From: Caballeronia glathei | GTDB taxonomy: Bacteria; Pseudomonadota; Gammaproteobacteria; Burkholderiales; Burkholderiaceae | DNA length: 35,643 nucleotides | Direction: 5' to 3' | Assembly (NCBI RefSeq): GCF_000698595.1 | Contig: NZ_JFHC01000075.1 | Coordinates: 1 to 35,643 of the forward strand | Position numbers and translations under genes: made by a program | The notes under the pieces: model-generated | What the model saw: only the letters and a program-made list of their open reading frames with translations | What the model was told of the DNA's origin: nothing | Databases searched by the model: none | Shown here: piece after piece, positions 1-7,124 of the stretch | Layout: every line of letters starts with the position of its first letter | How positions within the stretch are numbered: position 1 is the stretch's first letter

Positions 1-26
1 AATTGATGGTGCGCCGTGCTGTCTGA
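1..26 (+). CDS. sdhB: Succinate dehydrogenase iron-sulfur subunit, C-terminal end (partial)
   Basis: Only the last codons are inside the window. Reading from base 3 gives LMVRRAV and a TGA stop at 24-26, which resembles the usual C-terminus of beta-proteobacterial SdhB. The gene lies just before sdhE, as expected for an sdhCDAB-sdhE operon. The identification rests on eight codons plus context, so it is moderately sure. Confidence 0.6.
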
Positions 27-40
27 GATGGACTTTTGCC

Positions 41-313
41 ATGGGTGACACTCCGCATCAGTCCGACCCTCTACGCCGTGCACGCCTTCGCTGGCGCGCG
101 CGGCGCGGCCTGCTGGAAAACGATCTGATCTTCGAGCGTTTCTTCAGCCGATATGAGCATGACCTCAGTGACGCCGACGTGGCCGTTTTGACCCGTCTGC
201 TGGAGCTGAGCGACAACGACCTGATGGACTTGCTGCTCGCGCGCAAGGAACCTGAGGGCGAGCTGGCTTCGCCGGATATGACCCGAGTACTCGGGATGCT
301 GCGTTCAGCGTGA
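41..313 (+). CDS. sdhE: FAD assembly factor SdhE (succinate dehydrogenase flavinylation factor)
   Basis: Small cytoplasmic protein of 90 residues, the family's usual size. It promotes covalent attachment of FAD to the flavoprotein subunit SdhA of succinate dehydrogenase. The diagnostic RGxxE motif is present as RRGLLEND near residues 21-28, followed by the acidic helical region (FFSRYEHDLSDADVAVLTRL). It starts 14 bases after the probable sdhB stop, consistent with being the last gene of the sdh operon, and is followed by gltA. An AAAAC...CTGA-AACT-TCAG-TTTT element at 331-353 could be a weak terminator between sdhE and gltA. Family assignment is firm; the role is from family knowledge. Confidence 0.93.
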   Translation: MGDTPHQSDPLRRARLRWRARRGLLENDLIFERFFSRYEHDLSDADVAVLTRLLELSDNDLMDLLLARKEPEGELASPDMTRVLGMLRSA

Positions 314-351
314 TCTCAGCAGAGTTTCGCAAAACGCCTGAAACTTCAGTT

Positions 352-380
352 TTGCCGCGCAGCTCCGTCGTGCAAATTAT
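352..380 (+). promoter_or_regulatory. Candidate gltA promoter
   Basis: TTGCCG (352-357) and AATTAT (375-380) are spaced by 17 bases, each matching the sigma-70 consensus at four of six positions. The site lies about 40 bases before the gltA start. It is a weak match and is offered only as a candidate. Confidence 0.25.
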
Positions 381-417
381 CGAGAACCTGTATTCATACT
401 TCGATTGAGGATGTGCT

Positions 418-1719
418 ATGACCCCGTCAGATGTTAAAGCCACGCTTTCGTTCAGCGACAACTCGCCGAGCGTCGAAATGCCGATCTATAAGGGCACGAT
501 GGGCCCGGACGTGATCGACATCCGCAAGTTGTACGGTCAGACCGGCAAGTTCACGTATGACCCGGGCTTCATGTCGACGGCGGCCTGCAATTCGGCCATC
601 ACCTATATCGATGGCGACAAGGGCGAACTGCTCTATCGCGGCTATCCGATCGAACAACTGGCCGTCAATGCGGACTTCCTCGAGACGTGCTATCTGCTGC
701 TGAAGGGCGAGTTGCCGACCGCGGCGCAGAACAAGGAGTTCGTCGACACGGTCACGCGCCACACGATGGTGCACGAGCAGATGCACTTCTTCTTCCGTGG
801 CTTCCGTCGTGACGCGCACCCGATGGCCGTGCTGACCGCCGCTGTCGGCGCGCTGTCGGCGTTCTATCACGATTCGCTCAACATCAACGACCCGCGCCAC
901 CGCGAAGTGTCGGCGATCCGCATGATCGCGAAGTTGCCGACGCTGGTGGCGATGGCATACAAGTTCAGCATCGGACAGCCGTTCGTTTATCCGAAGAACG
1001 ACCTGTCGTACAGCGCGAACTTCATGCACATGATGTTCGCGAACCCGTGCGAGGAGTACAAGGTCAACGACGTGCTCGTGCGCGCGCTCGACCGCATCCT
1101 GATCCTGCACGCCGACCACGAACAGAACGCCTCGACCTCGACCGTGCGTCTCGCGGGTTCGTCGGGTGCGAATCCGTTCGCGTGTATCGCGGCCGGCATC
1201 GCGTGTCTCTGGGGCCCGGCGCACGGCGGCGCGAACGAAGCCGCGCTCAACATGCTGGAGGAGATCGGCTCGGTCGACAACATCCCCGAGTTCATCAAGC
1301 AGGTGAAGGACAAGAACTCGGGCGTGAAGCTGATGGGCTTCGGCCACCGCGTGTACAAGAACTACGATCCGCGTGCAAAGCTGATGCGCGAAACGTGCCA
1401 TGAAGTGCTCGAAGAACTCGGCCTGCACGACGACCCGCTCTTCAAGCTCGCGATGGAACTGGAAAAGATCGCGCTGGAAGACGAATACTTCGTGTCGCGC
1501 AAGCTGTACCCGAACGTCGATTTCTACTCGGGCATCGTGCAGCGCGCGCTCGGCATCCCGACGTCGATGTTCACGTGCATCTTCGCGATGGCGCGTACCG
1601 TCGGCTGGATCGCACAATGGAACGAGATGATCGCCGATCCCGAACAGAAGATCGGTCGTCCGCGTCAGTTGTTCATCGGCGAGACGCCGCGTCAGGCGAA
1701 GGCCATCGAAAAGCGTTAA
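418..1719 (+). CDS. gltA: Citrate synthase (type II, hexameric)
   Basis: Condenses acetyl-CoA with oxaloacetate to citrate, the entry step of the TCA cycle. At 433 residues it is the length of the NADH-sensitive hexameric bacterial enzymes (E. coli 427). The catalytic residues are visible: His269 in GPAHGGANEAAL, His310 in GFGHRVYKNYDPR and Asp368 in YPNVDFYSG. The start ATG follows GAGG (about 405-408), and the protein begins MTPSDVKATLSFSDNS as in Burkholderia homologues. It sits directly behind sdhE, so two TCA functions are adjacent. A strong intrinsic terminator follows at 1741-1774, so it is probably its own transcription unit or the end of the sdh unit. Confidence 0.98.
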   Translation: MTPSDVKATLSFSDNSPSVEMPIYKGTMGPDVIDIRKLYGQTGKFTYDPGFMSTAACNSAITYIDGDKGELLYRGYPIEQLAVNADFLETCYLLLKGELPTAAQNKEFVDTVTRHTMVHEQMHFFFRGFRRDAHPMAVLTAAVGALSAFYHDSLNINDPRHREVSAIRMIAKLPTLVAMAYKFSIGQPFVYPKNDLSYSANFMHMMFANPCEEYKVNDVLVRALDRILILHADHEQNASTSTVRLAGSSGANPFACIAAGIACLWGPAHGGANEAALNMLEEIGSVDNIPEFIKQVKDKNSGVKLMGFGHRVYKNYDPRAKLMRETCHEVLEELGLHDDPLFKLAMELEKIALEDEYFVSRKLYPNVDFYSGIVQRALGIPTSMFTCIFAMARTVGWIAQWNEMIADPEQKIGRPRQLFIGETPRQAKAIEKR

Positions 1720-1740
1720 GCGGCTGCCTTATCGTCCTGC

Positions 1741-1780
1741 AAAAGCCCCGGCGGAGTTTTCGCCGGGGCTTTTTGTTTTG
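1741..1780 (+). terminator. Intrinsic terminator after gltA
   Basis: AAAAGCCCCGGCG (1741-1753), a 7-base loop, CGCCGGGGC (1761-1769) and a run of five T (1770-1774) form a textbook rho-independent terminator 21 bases after the gltA stop. The A-tract on the left also allows use from the other strand. Confidence 0.92.
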
Positions 1781-2151
1781 GTTTCCTTCGAGTGGCCGCG
1801 CAGTGCGGCTCGAAGTACGGCTCGCGGTACGGCTTGATTGTCGGGGCCGTGCGAGCCGCTTGCCTCTCGAAACTTCGCGTGGCGCGTTCACGTCCGGCAT
1901 GCAGGGAACTGCGCAAGCCTGTGAAACCAAACGCTTTTGGTCTCCGGCCGTCCGTGTGCGCCTGTCTTCTGCAAGCTTTCCGAACACGCCTGACACCATC
2001 CGGGTAGCTGCCATACAGGTAGCGCAACTACCAGCCAACCTACTGTTTCTTATCGGTTTTTTCCCGCGGCCAGCAGCAAATGCGGCACGCGCGTGGCATA
2101 ATCGACCGACATCGAGAACAGTCCCCGCAGTTCACTACTACAGCGCACACC
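1781..2151 (+). other. Intergenic region upstream of leuC
   Basis: No recognisable gene lies between the gltA terminator and leuC. Short ORFs here have no detectable family features or good ribosome sites. A small hairpin GGTAG-CGCAA-CTACC lies at 2018-2032, with a second GGTAG at 2003-2007 that could compete for it. CATAAT at 2097-2102 resembles a -10 box (five of six) about 50 bases before the leuC start, without a clear -35. This is probably the leu operon promoter and leader. Confidence 0.5.
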
Positions 2152-3561
2152 ATGTCACAGACTCTCTACGACAAACTGTGGAATTCGCACGTGATCCACA
2201 CCGAGGACGATGGCACGTCCATCCTCTACATCGACCGGCACTTGCTGCATGAGGTGACGAGCCCGCAGGCGTTCGAGGGTCTCAAGCTGCATCAGCGCCC
2301 GGTGTGGCGCATCAGCGCGAACCTGGCGGTGTCCGATCACAACGTGCCGACCACGGACCGCTCGCACGGCATCGCCGATCCGGTCTCGAAGCTGCAGGTC
2401 GATACGCTCGACGCCAACTGCGACTCGTTCGGCATCACCCAGTTCAAGATGAACGACCTGCGCCAGGGCATCGTCCACATCATCGGGCCGGAGCAGGGCG
2501 CGACGCTGCCTGGCATGACGATTGTCTGCGGCGACTCGCACACGTCCACGCACGGCGCGTTCGGCGCGCTCGCGCACGGCATCGGCACGTCCGAAGTCGA
2601 GCACGTGCTTGCCACGCAAACGCTGCTCCAGAAAAAGAGCAAGAACATGCTGGTCAAGGTGGAAGGCCCGTTGCCGCGCGGCTGCACCGCGAAGGACATC
2701 GTGCTTGCCATCATCGGCAAGATCGGCACGGCGGGCGGCACGGGCTACGCAATCGAATTCGGCGGCTCGACCATTCGCGCGCTCTCGATGGAAGGGCGCA
2801 TGACCGTCTGCAACATGGCGATCGAAGCGGGCGCACGCGCAGGCATGGTCGCCGTCGACGACACCACGATCAACTACCTGAAGGACCGCCCGTACTCGCC
2901 GCAGGGTGCGGAATTCAAGCAGGCCGAGCAATACTGGCGCGAGTTCAAGTCGGACCCGGATGCGCACTTCGACCGCGTGATCGAGCTCAACGCCGCGGAG
3001 ATCGTGCCGCAGGTGACGTGGGGCACGTCGCCGGAGATGGTGACGTCGATCGACGGCCGCGTGCCTGATCCCGAACGCGAAAAGGACCCCGTCAAGCGCG
3101 GCGCGATTGAACGCGCGCTGCAATACATGGCGCTGCAGCCGAACACGCCGATCGAGGCGATCAAGCCGGACAAGATCTTCATCGGCTCGTGCACGAATGC
3201 GCGCATCGAAGACCTGCGCGCGGCGGCTTACGTCGTGAAGACGCTCGGGCGCCGCGTCGCGCCGAACATCCGGCTCGCGATGGTCGTGCCGGGCTCGGGG
3301 CTCGTCAAGCAGCAGGCCGAGCGCGAAGGGCTCGACAAGGTGTTCACCGACGCGGGTTTCGAATGGCGCGAACCCGGCTGCTCGATGTGTCTCGCGATGA
3401 ACTCGGACCGGCTCGAGCCGGGCGAGCGCTGCGCGTCGACGTCGAACCGCAACTTCGAGGGGCGCCAGGGCGCGGGCGGGCGCACGCACCTCGTGAGCCC
3501 GGCCATGGCGGCGGCGGCCGCGATCGAGGGCCATTTCGTCGACATCCGCAAGCTCGCCTGA
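2152..3561 (+). CDS. leuC: 3-isopropylmalate dehydratase large subunit
   Basis: Aconitase-family enzyme that, with LeuD, isomerises 2-isopropylmalate to 3-isopropylmalate in leucine synthesis. It has 469 residues (E. coli 466). The three cysteines that ligate the [4Fe-4S] cluster are Cys347 (GSCTNARIEDLR), Cys410 and Cys413 (PGCSMCLAMN); VCGDSHTSTHGAFGALAHGIG near residue 125 is typical. An in-frame ATG 24 codons upstream exists, but the candidate -10 at 2097-2102 falls inside that extension and homologues begin M(A/S)QTLYDKLW, so 2152 is preferred. There is no strong Shine-Dalgarno. First gene of leuC-entericidin-leuD-leuB. Confidence 0.97.
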   Translation: MSQTLYDKLWNSHVIHTEDDGTSILYIDRHLLHEVTSPQAFEGLKLHQRPVWRISANLAVSDHNVPTTDRSHGIADPVSKLQVDTLDANCDSFGITQFKMNDLRQGIVHIIGPEQGATLPGMTIVCGDSHTSTHGAFGALAHGIGTSEVEHVLATQTLLQKKSKNMLVKVEGPLPRGCTAKDIVLAIIGKIGTAGGTGYAIEFGGSTIRALSMEGRMTVCNMAIEAGARAGMVAVDDTTINYLKDRPYSPQGAEFKQAEQYWREFKSDPDAHFDRVIELNAAEIVPQVTWGTSPEMVTSIDGRVPDPEREKDPVKRGAIERALQYMALQPNTPIEAIKPDKIFIGSCTNARIEDLRAAAYVVKTLGRRVAPNIRLAMVVPGSGLVKQQAEREGLDKVFTDAGFEWREPGCSMCLAMNSDRLEPGERCASTSNRNFEGRQGAGGRTHLVSPAMAAAAAIEGHFVDIRKLA

Positions 3562-3582
3562 TCCTCACGGAAAGACCCAGCT

Positions 3583-3705
3583 ATGAAGCGCATCGCATTC
3601 TTGATCGCATCGCTCTTCGTCCTGGCCGGTTGCAACACGGTTCACGGCTTCGGCGAGGACCTGCAGCATCTCGGCGGCTCGATCAGCAACAAGGCGTCGA
3701 AGTAA
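3583..3705 (+). CDS. Entericidin A/B family small lipoprotein
   Basis: A 40-residue protein, too short for routine gene calling. Residues 1-16 form a signal peptide (MKRIAFLIASLFVLAG) ending in the lipobox LAGC with lipidation Cys17. The mature part, CNTVHGFGEDLQHLGGSIS, matches the entericidin core N-T-x-x-G-F-G-E-D-x-x-x-x-G. Entericidins of E. coli are small membrane lipoproteins described as an antidote/bacteriolysin pair; here only one member is present. It lies 21 bases after leuC and 40 before leuD, on the same strand, so it is probably co-transcribed with the leucine genes. Why it belongs there is unknown. Family call is confident; function in this host is not. Confidence 0.88.
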   Translation: MKRIAFLIASLFVLAGCNTVHGFGEDLQHLGGSISNKASK

Positions 3706-3745
3706 GCACTTCGCGGCTACTTCCAACCCAAACCGGTAAAGCGTC

Positions 3746-4396
3746 ATGGAAAAATTCATTGTTCACAGCGGCCTCGTGGCGCCGCTGGATCGCGAGAACG
3801 TCGACACGGACGCGATCATTCCGAAGCAGTTCCTGAAATCGATCAAGCGCACGGGCTTCGGCCCGAACGCCTTCGACGAATGGCGTTACCTCGACCGCGG
3901 CGAGCCGGGTCAGGACAACTCGAAGCGTCCGCTCAATCCCGACTTCGTGCTGAACCAGCCGCGCTACAAGGGCGCGTCGATTCTGCTCACGCGCAAGAAC
4001 TTCGGCTGCGGCAGTTCGCGCGAGCACGCGCCGTGGGCGCTCGACCAATACGGCTTTCGCGCGATCATCGCGCCGAGTTTCGCCGACATCTTCTACAACA
4101 ACTGCTTCAAGAACGGCCTCTTGCCGATCGTCCTGACGGAGCAGCAGGTGGACAAGCTGTTCAACGAGACCTACGCGTTCGTGGGCTTCGAGCTGACGAT
4201 CGATCTGGAGCGCCAGATCGTGCGCGTCGGCGACGGCACCAAGTATTCGTTCGAAGTGCCGGGTTTTCGCAAGTTCTGCCTGCTGAACGGCTTCGACGAC
4301 ATCGCCCTCACGCTGCGTCACGCGGACAAGATCCGCCAGTTCGAGGCCGAGCGCCTGGCGAAGCAGCCGTGGCTCAACAACCGGCTCGTCGGATAA
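3746..4396 (+). CDS. leuD: 3-isopropylmalate dehydratase small subunit
   Basis: Swivelling-domain subunit that pairs with LeuC. It has 216 residues, slightly longer than E. coli LeuD (201) and usual for Burkholderiaceae. It begins MEKFIVHSGLVAPLDRENVDTDAIIPKQFLK, and the conserved substrate-loop sequence KNFGCGSSREHAPWAL is present near residues 85-100. GGTAAAG precedes the ATG. It follows the entericidin gene and precedes leuB by 48 bases in the leu operon. Confidence 0.97.
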   Translation: MEKFIVHSGLVAPLDRENVDTDAIIPKQFLKSIKRTGFGPNAFDEWRYLDRGEPGQDNSKRPLNPDFVLNQPRYKGASILLTRKNFGCGSSREHAPWALDQYGFRAIIAPSFADIFYNNCFKNGLLPIVLTEQQVDKLFNETYAFVGFELTIDLERQIVRVGDGTKYSFEVPGFRKFCLLNGFDDIALTLRHADKIRQFEAERLAKQPWLNNRLVG

Positions 4397-4444
4397 CCCG
4401 TCGGACAACGCTTCGAATAACTACGCAACCAACCGAGACACAAT

Positions 4445-5512
4445 ATGAAGATTGCAGTGCTGCCCGGCGATGGCATCGGTCCGGAAATCACGAAAGAGGC
4501 CGTCAAGGTTCTGAACGCGCTGGGCGAAAAGTTCGAGCTCGAAGAGGCGCCCGTCGGCGGCGCGGGCTACGAGGCGAAAGGGCATCCGCTGCCGGACGCC
4601 ACGCTCGCGCTGGCGAAAGAGGCCGACGCGATCCTGTTCGGTGCGGTCGGTGACTGGAAATACGATTCGCTGGAACGCGCACTGCGCCCCGAGCAGGCCA
4701 TCCTGGGCCTGCGCAAGCACCTGCAGCTGTTCGCGAATTTCCGTCCGGCGATCTGCTATCCGCAACTGACGGCGGCGTCGTCGCTGAAGGCTGAGATCGT
4801 GGCGGGCCTCGACATCCTGATCATTCGCGAACTGAACGGCGACATCTACTTCGGCCAGCCGCGCGGCGTGCGTTCGTCGCCGGACGGCCTGTTCGAAGGC
4901 GCGAAGGAAGGCTTCGACACGATGCGCTATTCGGAGCCCGAAGTGCGCCGCATCGCGCACGTTGCGTTCCAGGCGGCGCAGAAGCGCCAGAAGAAGCTGA
5001 CGAGTGTCGACAAGGCGAACGTGCTGGAAACGTCGCAACTGTGGCGCGACGTGATGATCGACGTGTCGAAGGAATACGCGGACGTCGAGCTGTCGCACAT
5101 GTACGTGGACAACGCCGCGATGCAGCTCGTGAAGGCGCCGAAGGCGTTCGACGTCGTCGTGACCGGCAACATGTTCGGCGACATCCTCTCGGACGAAGCC
5201 GCCATGCTCACGGGCTCGATCGGCATGCTGCCGTCGGCCTCGCTCGACAAGAACAACAAGGGCCTGTACGAGCCGTCGCACGGTTCGGCGCCGGACATCG
5301 CGGGCAAGGGTGTGGCCAATCCGCTCGCGACTATCCTGTCGGCGGCGATGATGCTGCGCTATTCGCTTGGCAAGACGGAGCAGGCGGATCGCGTCGAGAA
5401 CGCCGTGAAAAAGGTGCTCGAACAGGGCTACCGCACGGGCGACATCGCGACGCAGGACGGCCGCACCGTCGGCACGAAGGAAATGGGCGACGCGGTTCTC
5501 GCGGCGCTCTGA
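4445..5512 (+). CDS. leuB: 3-isopropylmalate dehydrogenase
   Basis: NAD-dependent oxidative decarboxylation of 3-isopropylmalate to 2-oxoisocaproate, the penultimate step to leucine. The 355 residues are close to the family norm of about 360. It starts MKIAVLPGDGIGPEITKEAVKVL. The substrate and metal site is seen in RELNGDIYFGQPRG and in GNMFGDILSDEAAMLTGSIGMLPSASL, and the NAD-binding segment in EPSHGSAPDIAGKG. It is the last leu gene; a long hairpin begins six bases after the stop. Confidence 0.97.
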   Translation: MKIAVLPGDGIGPEITKEAVKVLNALGEKFELEEAPVGGAGYEAKGHPLPDATLALAKEADAILFGAVGDWKYDSLERALRPEQAILGLRKHLQLFANFRPAICYPQLTAASSLKAEIVAGLDILIIRELNGDIYFGQPRGVRSSPDGLFEGAKEGFDTMRYSEPEVRRIAHVAFQAAQKRQKKLTSVDKANVLETSQLWRDVMIDVSKEYADVELSHMYVDNAAMQLVKAPKAFDVVVTGNMFGDILSDEAAMLTGSIGMLPSASLDKNNKGLYEPSHGSAPDIAGKGVANPLATILSAAMMLRYSLGKTEQADRVENAVKKVLEQGYRTGDIATQDGRTVGTKEMGDAVLAAL

Positions 5513-5517
5513 GCGCA

Positions 5518-5558
5518 ACGCGTTTCGGCTGCGCTTTCCGTGCGCCGCCGAAACGCGT
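5518..5558 (+). terminator. Long hairpin at the end of the leu operon (probable terminator)
   Basis: ACGCGTTTCGGC (5518-5529) and GCCGAAACGCGT (5547-5558) are a perfect 12-bp inverted repeat, extended inside by GCGC (5531-5534) with GCGC (5542-5545). It begins six bases after leuB. No T-run follows directly (only CTTTT near 5569-5573), so it may act as a weak terminator or protect the 3' end of the mRNA. Confidence 0.55.
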
Positions 5559-5663
5559 GAAAACATCTCTTTTCGGCGCTTATCCCGCACGATCCACGTG
5601 AAATGCAGCGATTCGCGCCGCGAGAAGGCGGAAACAGCAGGTTATCGTGTAGACTCCATTGTT

Positions 5664-5804
5664 ATGGCGAAGATCTCTCAAATCTCTCTGGACTCGATCT
5701 CACGCGGCGAAACGGCCCGCGCGATCGGTCTCGCCATCAGCACGCGCATTGGCGCAGCCAAGCGCATTACGAAAATCTCCCACAAAACGATCACGATTCG
5801 CTGA
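5664..5804 (+). CDS. Candidate small ORF upstream of asd (possible leader peptide)
   Basis: A 46-residue reading frame starting MAKISQISLDSISRG and ending RITKISHKTITIR. I do not recognise it. It contains ten Ile, five Thr and four Lys, concentrated towards the end. Ile, Thr, Lys and Met are the end products of the pathway that Asd feeds, and the tail resembles the composition of known thr-type leader peptides. About three quarters of third positions are G or C, lower than in neighbouring genes but still GC-biased. No good Shine-Dalgarno precedes the ATG; if TAGACT at 5650-5655 is a -10 box the message would be nearly leaderless. It may be a leader peptide, a small protein, or chance. Confidence 0.3.
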   Translation: MAKISQISLDSISRGETARAIGLAISTRIGAAKRITKISHKTITIR

Positions 5805-5825
5805 TCGTCCGTCGTGTCCGCCCGT

Positions 5826-5864
5826 CTTCCCCGCGCGGCCACGCCGGGTAAAGATGCGGGGAAG
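5826..5864 (+). other. Stem-loop between the small ORF and asd
   Basis: CTTCCCCGC (5826-5834) is perfectly complementary to GCGGGGAAG (5856-5864); inside, CGGC (5836-5839) pairs with GCCG (5843-5846). It starts 21 bases after the small ORF stop and ends 21 bases before the asd ATG. There is no T-run, so it is not a canonical terminator. Confidence 0.55.
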
Positions 5865-5885
5865 CGTCCACTTCAAGGGTTAGTC

Positions 5886-7007
5886 ATGAACGTAGGTCTC
5901 GTTGGTTGGCGGGGCATGGTCGGCAGCGTCCTGATGCAGCGCATGCAGCAGGAAGGTGATTTCGATCTGATCGAACCGGTGTTTTTCAGCACCAGCAATG
6001 CGGGCGGCAATGCGCCGTCGTTCGCCAAAAACGAGACGAAGCTGAAGGATGCGACAAGCATCGACGACCTGAAGAAGTGCGACGCCATCATCACCTGCCA
6101 GGGCGGCGACTACACGAACGACGTGTATCCGAAACTGCGCGCGGCCGGCTGGAAGGGCTACTGGATCGACGCGGCCTCGTCGCTGCGCATGAAGGACGAC
6201 GCGGTCATCATCCTCGATCCGGTGAACCTGAACGTCATCAAGGATTCGCTCGTCAAGGGCGGCCGGGACTTCATCGGCGGCAACTGCACGGTCAGCCTGA
6301 TGCTGATGGCGCTCGGCGGCCTGTTCCGCGAGAACCTCGTCGAATGGACGACGGCCATGACCTACCAGGCCGCATCCGGCGCGGGCGCGCAGAACATGCG
6401 CGAGTTGCTGAGCCAGATGGGCACGCTCCACGGCGCGGTGAAGGACGAGCTGGCGAATCCGTCGTCGGCGATTCTCGACATCGACCGCCGCGTGTCCGCC
6501 GCGATGAACAGCGACGCCATGCCGACCGACAACTTCGGCGTGCCGCTCGCCGGCTCGCTGATTCCGTGGATCGACAAGGACCTCGGCAACGGCATGTCGA
6601 AGGAAGAGTGGAAGGGCGGCGCCGAAACCAACAAGATTCTCGGCAAGCCGGCGATGGGCCAGCCGGGCTCGGTGCCGGTCGACGGCCTGTGCGTGCGCAT
6701 CGGCGCGATGCGTTGCCATTCGCAGGCGCTGACCATCAAGCTGCGCCGTGACGTGCCGCTCGACGAAGTGCACGGCATCCTGGCGTCGGCGAACGACTGG
6801 GTGAAGGTCGTGCCGAACGAGCGCGAAGCGTCGATGCGCGATCTGTCGCCGGCCGTCGTGACGGGTACGCTCACGGTCCCGGTCGGCCGTCTGCGCAAGC
6901 TCGCGATGGGCGGCGAATATCTGTCCGCGTTCACGGTCGGCGATCAGCTGCTGTGGGGCGCGGCCGAGCCGCTGCGCCGCATGCTTCGCATCCTGCTCGA
7001 CAAGTAA
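5886..7007 (+). CDS. asd: Aspartate-semialdehyde dehydrogenase
   Basis: Reduces beta-aspartyl phosphate to aspartate semialdehyde with NADPH, the branch point to lysine/diaminopimelate, methionine, threonine and isoleucine. It has 373 residues (E. coli 367). The Rossmann start MNVGLVGWRGMVGSVLMQRM, catalytic Cys134 in GGNCTVSLMLMALGG and active-site His278 in GAMRCHSQALTIKLRRD are all present, typical of the Gram-negative type. The frame is open 24 codons further upstream, but AAGGG at 5875-5879 and homology at MNVGLVG fix the start at 5886. It follows the leu operon, as in Pseudomonas, and is closed by a strong terminator. Confidence 0.97.
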   Translation: MNVGLVGWRGMVGSVLMQRMQQEGDFDLIEPVFFSTSNAGGNAPSFAKNETKLKDATSIDDLKKCDAIITCQGGDYTNDVYPKLRAAGWKGYWIDAASSLRMKDDAVIILDPVNLNVIKDSLVKGGRDFIGGNCTVSLMLMALGGLFRENLVEWTTAMTYQAASGAGAQNMRELLSQMGTLHGAVKDELANPSSAILDIDRRVSAAMNSDAMPTDNFGVPLAGSLIPWIDKDLGNGMSKEEWKGGAETNKILGKPAMGQPGSVPVDGLCVRIGAMRCHSQALTIKLRRDVPLDEVHGILASANDWVKVVPNEREASMRDLSPAVVTGTLTVPVGRLRKLAMGGEYLSAFTVGDQLLWGAAEPLRRMLRILLDK

Positions 7008-7041
7008 AGTAAACTACGCGCCAACGACGCGCGGAGTCATG

Positions 7042-7076
7042 AAAAGCGTCGCGTTTTTCGCGGCGCTTTTTGTTTT
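7042..7076 (+). terminator. Intrinsic terminator after asd
   Basis: AAAAGCGTCGCG (7042-7053), a short T loop, CGCGGCGC (7059-7066) and TTTTTG with further T form a rho-independent terminator with one U-G pair, 34 bases after the asd stop. Confidence 0.9.
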
Positions 7077-7124
7077 TCGCGCTGGTTTCTACCTCTTCCC
7101 TTCATCGACGCGCCTGGAGCCTCA

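Larger units (their letters stand above)
5559..5885 (+). other. asd leader region
   Basis: This stretch holds no established gene. It contains the 46-codon candidate ORF at 5664-5804 and a strong hairpin at 5826-5864 in which CTTCCCCGC pairs perfectly with GCGGGGAAG, with CGGC/GCCG nested inside. AAGGG (5875-5879) is the likely asd ribosome site and lies outside the stem. TAGACT at 5650-5655 is a possible -10 box without a clear -35. Confidence 0.5.

Noticed and set aside
427..1617. Long open frame antisense to gltA, and similar ones antisense to leuC (2155-3534), trpB (10711-11814), purF (17527-19176) and accD-trpA (12607-14697)
   Set aside because: They are byproducts of high GC third positions: Arg/His/Ala-rich translations without domains, lying opposite enzymes with intact catalytic motifs.
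2080..2151. Upstream ATG extending leuC by 24 codons
   Set aside because: A -10-like CATAAT lies inside the extension and the family N-terminus begins at the 2152 ATG.
1792..2252. Small ORFs in the gltA-leuC gap, considered as a Leu-rich leader peptide or a lost gene
   Set aside because: No run of Leu codons, no attenuator with a T-run and no recognisable protein family.
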